Below, in pieces: positions 58,101-64,000 of a DNA stretch of 64,000 nt. The DNA is from Bromus sterilis. Lineage: Eukaryota; Streptophyta; Magnoliopsida; Poales; Poaceae. The position numbers were made by a program, and so were the translations under genes. The stretch is taken from the NCBI GenBank assembly GCA_950022295.1, contig OX465595.1:68718770-68782769 (forward strand), in the 5' to 3' direction. The stretch's first letter is position 1, and the number at the start of each line of letters is the position of its first letter. The notes below the pieces were generated by a model, which was not told the DNA's origin, searched no databases, and worked only from the letters and a program-made list of their open reading frames with translations.

Positions 58101-59268
58101 AAGACCTGCTGGTACACTTCAACCTTTGTCTATTCCAGAGTGGAAATGGGACAAAGTCGGTATGGACTTCATCACCGGCTTTCCAAAAACCCAGAAAGGA
58201 AACAATGCCATCTTCGTTGTCATAGATAGGCTTTCCAAAGTTGCTCACTTCCTTCCTGTTCGCGAGTCTATAACTGCTAGCCAGTTAGCGGACTTGTATA
58301 TCTCTAGAATTGTATCCCTTCATGGTGTTCCTTTGGAAATCAATTCTGATCGCGGTAGCCTTTTCACCTCTAGATTTTGGGGAAGCTTTCAGAATGCTAT
58401 GGGAACTCATCTCTCCTTTAGTACAGCTTTCCATCCTCAGTCTAGCGGACAAGTCGAAAGGGTTAACCAAATTCTCGAAGACATGCTCAGAGCTTGTGTT
58501 ATCTCATTCGGAAAGAATTGGGAGCAGTCTCTTCCATTTGCCGAATTTGCTTATAACAATAGTTTTCAATCTAGTCTGAACATGGCTCCTTTTGAACTCC
58601 TTTATGGACGACGATGTCGAACACCACTAAACTGGTCAGAAACCAGTGAAAGACAATTCTTTGGACCGGATATGATCAAGGAAGCAGAAGAGCAAGTTCG
58701 CATTGTTCGTGATCAATTGAAAGCAGCCCAGTCTCGTCAGAAAAGCTACTATGATCGTCATCATAGGCAAGAGAGCTACAATCTGGATGAGAAGGCTTAC
58801 CTTCAGGTTACTCCTCTGAAGGGAACCCAACGTTTCGGTATCAAAGGCAAGTTGGCCCCACGTTACATCGGACCTTTCCGCATTATTGCTAAACGTGGAG
58901 AAGTTGCCTACCAACTTGAACTACCCCCGCACCTTTCCCGAGTACATGATGTATTCCATGTGTCCCAACTCAGGCGTTGCTTCAAGGACCCCATCCGCGA
59001 AGTCGACCATGAAACGCCTTATCTCCAAGATGACCTTTCTTATCGAGAATACCCCGTTCGTATTCTTGATTCCGCAGAGCGTGTCACTCGTCGTCAGAAG
59101 ATTAGGTTTCTGAAAGTGCAATGGTCACACCACTCTGAAAGAGAAGCTACGTGGGAAAGAGAAGACCGTCTCAGTGCCGAGTACCCCTCCTTCCTCCCGC
59201 AGATTTCTGAATCTCGGGACGAGATTCTGTTGAGTGGGGGCGAGTTGTCAGAACCCTCTGTTAGGTAA
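55164..59268 (+). pseudogene. gag-pol of element 1, 3' part
   Basis: Resumes gag in phase after the ATATG duplication (55164-55168). Breaks: TAG 55580-55582 (Gln expected), TAA 56570-56572 (Glu expected, before RT), loss of one C near 56810 in RT, TAG 57082-57084 (Trp expected) and TAG 57682-57684 (Gln expected). The zinc knuckle (CYKCGQAGHYSREC), DPGAS protease, YLDD box (as YLDDLLIYSK), RNase H and the D, D, E integrase residues can all be read. The last segment 57757-59268 is open and ends 21-23 bp inside LTR E. Confidence 0.9.
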
Positions 59269-62200
59269 TGTGCTAGGATCAAAGTAACCTTGCATCATTT
59301 CAAAATTTCAAAAGAAATCTTTGAAATCAATTTCAAAATCAAAATGGGAGAAGGAAACCCCCCCCCCAGATGAATTAATTCAAAAGGCCAGATAAAAATC
59401 TTCTCCAAAAATTCATGTTAGATTTTTGAAAAGTCTTATAAATGAGTGTGATCACATATCAAGTGATGTGGGACCCACCCCATGCTCATAGATTTTTCAA
59501 ATATTCAAACAGTGCCTTGGATTTAAAGAAATACCCCTATTTGATTTAAAATTCAAATCAGTTAAATTTTAAAAATGTTGAAACTTTATAAGTGGCTAGT
59601 CTATATTATTATGAAGCCATATAAAAATTTTCAGCATTTATTAAAATGTTTAGCTATTTTATTTAGATAAACAAAACAAACTACAGAAAAGAAAAATAGA
59701 AAAGGAAAACAGAAACCCTTACCTGTCGCCTAGGCGAAGCCGGCCCACCCAGCCCAGCCGGCCCAAAAGGGCACAGGGGTCTTCTTCCCCGCCCCGCGCC
59801 TCCAAGCTGCTCGGTGGAATGCCACCGAGCCAGCCGTGGACACCACGTCGCCGCCGAGGACCTTCCAGGCCTCCCTGTGCCCTCTTCTCGCGCCTGGAGA
59901 CTCCCTGGAACACGCCACGTCTGTTTCCCCCCTCCAGAGCTTCTTCCCCTCCTCCTACGCTCGAATTCGTCGTCGCCCGAAGCTTCACCGGAGCGCACCA
60001 CCCTGGACGACGTGGCCACCGTTCCCTAGAGATCAAACCAGCAAGTCCACCGTTCTCCTCGTCATCGACTTCGTCTTCACGCAGAAGCTGGATCCCTAAT
60101 TCCTCCCCGAGCCGACGCCATCGTCTTCAACCTCTCGACGGACCCGCGAGCTCGCCGTCGTCGATTCGCCGCCGTTGGAGCCTCCCCGAGCAAGCCGTCG
60201 CTTCAGTTAGACTCAGGGTGAGCTCGGGATCAAAACCCCTAACTTTTCCCCCTTGATTGCTCCCTCTAGCATGATACAATATGGGAGCCGAGCAAGCTCG
60301 CCGCCATGGTCGAGCTAGAGCTCGCTCTCGTGCCTCTGTTGATGCCCTAGTGCGCGCGTTTGGCTCCTGCGTGCACTAGCGTTCGAATGCGCCAAGTCCC
60401 AGCTAAATCCGTGCCCCCTAGCCTCGACTGCGACCTCGCCGGTTCTCTGTTTCCGCCGGAGTAGTCGCCGCCGTCCATCCCGACCTCCCCGTGACCCCCT
60501 GTTGCTTCCAGACGACGCGGACGACGATGCTGCACCCGATGGTGTCCTCCCCGTAACCTCCCGTGGTCCCTAGCCCATTCCGGCGAGAGCGCCGCCGTGG
60601 CCAGGTCGCCGGCGTTAAGCCGCCGGTGGGTTAGCCCTAATCCACCCCTAATGATCCCCCCAGAGCCAATGACCAGTGGGCCCAGTAGCTTAATTAAGCC
60701 ACTGGTTAAATTAACCCAGCCGATTTAAATCAACCAGCCACTGACAGGTGGGACCCCCTTGTCAGCCCCCCCTGACGCCAGCTTGAAGTCAGCATGACGC
60801 AATAATGAATTTCCAGAAAATCAAATTGAATTAAAGAAATTCCAGAAATTACCCCAAACTTTGGAAATTCATAGAAAATTCATATTAACTCCAAATTGGA
60901 CAAATAATATATGAAAAATGATCAGGAGAAAATAAGCTATCCAAAAATCCAACTTTCAACTATGTTTGGGTTGATTTTAAAATTGGACCAGTAGCATATG
61001 TCATTTGGTTTATTTGAAATTAATTCAAATTCAATTCAAATGATTTTGCAACTTGGACCATGGAATTATGCTACATTTCAACCACACATCAGAGGCATAT
61101 CATACACATTTGAAGATGATTCAAATTGATCAAACCATGTCCCATATAACTTGACTAAGTTTGAATTCAAATTGGAGTTTGAATTTGCAATTCAATTTGC
61201 AATATACTCCATTTAAATGGAATTGCTTCATGCATCAAAGCATTTACATCAAGTTCCAACCTTCCATCATGTGATTGTGCATTGTATTTACTTTTCTACC
61301 TTGTTTGTTGTTTGTCGAGTAGAGGTGGAACCGGAACAGGAGGCTGCCCCCTTCGTTGAAGACCCCAACCCGAACCTCGTCAGCAAGGCAAGCAAACCCC
61401 CATTGATCATGTCGATAAAATCCCACTTCCCTCTCATGTCTCGCTTATGCATTGTTTAGGATGATCACCATGATTCGTTTCTACCGCATAGATGAACCCA
61501 TTCCTTTGCATGACCTATCATTTTGTCACAGTAGTAAGCAAACCACAATCCTAGCAAATGTAGGAGTTGGTTGATATCATGTGGCCCCTACAACTGTTAC
61601 TGCTTATTGCATGCTTAGTATGGTACCTTGATGATAATGTTATGTGAGTCGGGATGGTAGTGATCATGATGATGATGGTAGAAAAGTGTTGGTGAATCTA
61701 CCCTAATACAAGGTGAATGATGAGAGGATGTGTAGGAGTACACGGTGGGTTGTCTCGTTGAACACCGCCCTAAGTCCGAGTTCTTGTGTGGTGATCCAAG
61801 ATGAAGAGTACAACCACACATTGGGCTCACTGACCCCTCTCAACTTACTAACTCATCCCTTTCGATGTCCAGATGTCGCAATAGTTCGGAGTTCTGGTAG
61901 GCTTGTGGCCTGGCTGCTAAGTGAGAGAACGGCTCATCCGAGACCGGCTTATGCACCACGCACACATCACTTGCGTCCACTTCGGTAAACCGGCCGGGTT
62001 CACGATAGTGGTAACCAACCCAAGTAGGCGGCTTTCTCGGACTAGATCGGCTATGAGGTAACAGTTGTGGTGAGCATCCTCGCCGACACTTCTTGAACGG
62101 TGTCGAGTACAAAGGCGGTAAATGATGATCATGTGTGTGTAGCGGTACACCCCTGCAGGGTTAACAAAACTATTCGAATAGCCGCGTCCGCGGTTATGGA

Positions 62201-63312
62201 CTGCTTGGAAAGCTTAGCTTGATTATTAGACAACTTGAACTGGATACTTCTAAAACACACCAAGATAAGTGTGAGTGCTATGGCGTGCTTTCTCGTGGGG
62301 AAGTCGAGGAAGGCACCATAGTGGTGTAATTGGTTGGAGAAAGTAGTGGACTCGTGTACGCTTCTTACCTCAAGGCTGGTACTCGTAGTTCAGGATTAGC
62401 CAAGTCAAAGCTGGCACTTCTGCAAATGAAACCCCACCTCCCTTTACCTTGATACATGTGCATGAGTAGTATAGCTCATATGTAAGTCTTGATGAGTACG
62501 ACTTTGTACTCACGTTTTATTAATCTATGTTTTAGATGATGCCACTGACCCCGAAGGTGGCTTCTTCATCGAGCTGGACGACTGAAGATCAACTAGTCTA
62601 GTCCCAGTCAGACGACTGGTTCCCTCGTGGAGGGCTTGTGTTTAAATAAGGCTTCTTAAGCCATTTGTTAAACTTGTCTGTACTCAGACATAATTTGCTT
62701 CCTCTTATGTTGTAATGTTGGATCACATGTTTGTGATCTCTGTGTGCACTCTATAAGAGTTATCAATCAAAATGTATACTTTATAGAGAATTGCAATGAT
62801 ACCTGTTGTTCATACAAGGCATGTGTGCTGCGTGTATGTTTATAACATGCATGTCTTTGTATAGGTTTTCGAGACCTTAGTTGTGATCTGGCTGGCGGTC
62901 TTTCATACACCAAGTGGCCCTTAGATGTGCGCAGCTTCGGGCATCGCGATGCGATTGTTCGAGACTCTGTCTCGTGCACATTTTGTGGTATGATCGAGCC
63001 CGCCCTAGACCCCGACTAAGTGATCGGGCTGGAGTAAGTCTATGTAAGAGTTATGAGATAGTCGTTAGTATGGTTGAGGCGACTTGTCTTTGAATATGGG
63101 AGTTCACCACCCATATCATTAGACTTGTGTGCGGACGATGAGGACCCATCTCAGTTGATCATCCGGCCTGGATGGGATGCCCCTCATGTACGATGCTTTC
63201 CGAGAACGTTCTGTGCTTGGCCTTGTCTGCTCAGACAAGTGGGTACGGTTCTCGGCTCTCCATATGACTATGTCTTAGCTGGACTTGCATACGCTAACCC
63301 CGGGTCCCGACA
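59246..63312 (+). repeat. 3' LTR of chromovirus element 1 (LTR E)
   Basis: TGTCAGAACCC to TCCCGACA, 4067 bp, followed by GAATC. Shares diagnostic differences with LTR A against B, C and D, confirming that A and E are the pair. The first acidic segment (near 61330) has lost a base (GACCCCAACC), a different lesion from that in A; the second segment is unchanged. Confidence 0.9.
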
Positions 63313-63317
63313 GAATC

Positions 63318-63328
63318 GGGTCGTTACA
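63318..63328 (+). repeat. last 11 bp of gag-only gypsy 3' LTR
   Basis: GGGTCGTTACA, identical to the end of the 5' LTR (20887-20897). It marks where the interrupted LTR resumes. Confidence 0.9.
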
Positions 63329-64000
63329 TCCACTTACGAGTACGGAAAGGTAAAATTGAAAAGTACGACAAGCCATCATAAACACAAACACAACGAGTAT
63401 CACTAATGGCTTGCAACCTAACCAACAAACGTAGCCTAAATAGAACACTTCCTCCCCTTTGGCATCAAGACGCAAAAAATGGAAAAGGCGATGCTAACGA
63501 AGATACACAACCGGAGGTCCGCTCGCCGCATCATCATCCTCATCAAAGCGCCAGTTGACCATCGGGAACGAGTAGTCCGTGCACACACTGTCCTGATCCT
63601 CACGGGCAAACTGAACTGGCTCATTGTTCCTCTCAGCTTTCTTTTGAAGGTAGGCACGATGACCTTCCTTGGAGCGGTTGACATCACGGACCTGCCTCTT
63701 CTGAATGGACTGACACATCTTGAAAAGATTTGCTACGTTCTTGCAAAGAGACTTCCTCTCACGGCGAGTGAAGGTGGTAGGAGCATCCATGGCAGACAAA
63801 CGCGGACGAGAGGCAAGAGCATAGGAGGAGGCACCGGCAGTAGAGGCACCACAAGCAACAGTCCTCTGTCTGCGCCCACAAGCAAAGGTCGGAGCATACT
63901 CATCTGGAACAGGTGGATTATACCTCAAATACCTCTTGGGCATGCTGATATGGTAAGGTGCAATGTCCTTAGGGCGGCAAACTTTCTCAATCAGAGCCTG
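63329..64000 (-). mobile_element. copia element 2, internal part resumed
   Basis: After the gypsy nest the minus-strand copia element continues: untranslated spacer 63334-63493, then the end of its extra ORF running off the window edge. Spacer lengths on both sides of the insertion add up to about 550 bp, close to the 463 bp in copia 1. Confidence 0.75.
63494..64000 (-). CDS. env-position extra ORF of copia element 2, C-terminal end (partial)
   Basis: Minus-strand frame open from the window edge (64000) to a stop at 63494: 168 residues with no internal stop. It has a basic middle (RRERKSLCKNVANLFKMC, then a Lys/Arg-rich helix) and an acidic end (WRFDEDDDAASGPP). Its position upstream of the purine tract and 3' LTR matches the long extra ORF of copia 1, and the Lys-rich helical stretch recalls that protein's end, but the sequences are clearly diverged. 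No transmembrane segment is visible. Function unknown; a product name beyond extra ORF is not justified. Confidence 0.6.
   Translation of the reverse strand, partial: QALIEKVCRPKDIAPYHISMPKRYLRYNPPVPDEYAPTFACGRRQRTVACGASTAGASSYALASRPRLSAMDAPTTFTRRERKSLCKNVANLFKMCQSIQKRQVRDVNRSKEGHRAYLQKKAERNNEPVQFAREDQDSVCTDYSFPMVNWRFDEDDDAASGPPVVYLR

Larger units (their letters stand above)
25113..63312 (+). mobile_element. Ty3/gypsy chromovirus element 1, host of a nested insertion
   Basis: 5' LTR 25113-29188, primer site, accessory ORF and start of gag to 31102; then a 24-kb insertion; then the rest of gag-pol 55169-59268 and the 3' LTR 59246-63312. Target duplication GAATC. Gag-pol ends in a chromodomain-like segment, which with the tRNA-iMet primer site places it in the chromovirus (Tekay/Del-like) branch. 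It is older than its guest: gag-pol has four stops and a frameshift. Confidence 0.9.

Overview
The window is repeat DNA from a large grass genome, most likely a Triticeae species (wheat, barley or a relative). This is inferred from the types of LTR retrotransposon and from their stacking inside one another. I found no host gene, tRNA, rRNA or CRISPR array. Everything that can be assigned belongs to transposable elements at different stages of decay, and family names are deliberately kept at lineage level.

Layout. (1) 1-11733, plus strand: the 3' part of a SIRE/Maximus-type Ty1/copia element (gag end, protease-integrase, RT-RNase H, a long extra ORF in the env position, 3' LTR), full of stops and with a deletion in RT. 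(2) 11734-15867, minus strand: the 5' half of an Athila-like Ty3/gypsy element, with LTR, tRNA-Asp type primer site, gag-protease and the start of RT. It is most simply read as interrupted by the copia element, with the rest beyond the left edge. (3) 15868-16969: an unassigned stretch and a possible LINE 3' end. (4) 16970-64000: a four-level nest. The outermost layer is a second SIRE/Maximus-type copia element on the minus strand (LTR at 16970-18259, end of its extra ORF at 63494-64000). Into it went a gag-only Ty3/gypsy element (18650-63328, imperfect duplication TCGAC/TCCAC). Into that element's 3' LTR went a chromodomain-type gypsy element with LTRs of about 4 kb (25113-63312, duplication GAATC). 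Into the gag of that one went a second member of the same family as a tandem: LTR-internal-LTR-internal-LTR (31103-55163, duplication ATATG).

The chromovirus family carries, besides gag-pol, an accessory ORF of about 252 residues between the primer site and gag. It is open in all three copies, although two of the three gag-pol genes are dead. Its N-terminal third has a layout like a double-stranded-RNA-binding domain. Its LTRs look like small genes: TATA, GC-rich leader, splice donor, two acidic exon-like segments joined in phase by a GC-AG intron, a stop codon and AATAAA. One internal copy has a full-length gag-pol frame (1496 residues) but has lost several residues shared by its sisters.

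The most unusual structure is in both LTRs of the gag-only gypsy element: an array of eight short hairpins. Each has a different 6-7 bp stem whose two arms match, around a nearly constant 12-nt loop (TCCTGAGGGCTC). Different stems with kept pairing suggest that structure rather than sequence has been maintained. Other promoter-proximal structures are a palindromic GTGCACGG array just upstream of the TATA box in the second copia LTR, and a 37-bp-arm hairpin just upstream of the TATA box in the Athila-like LTR.
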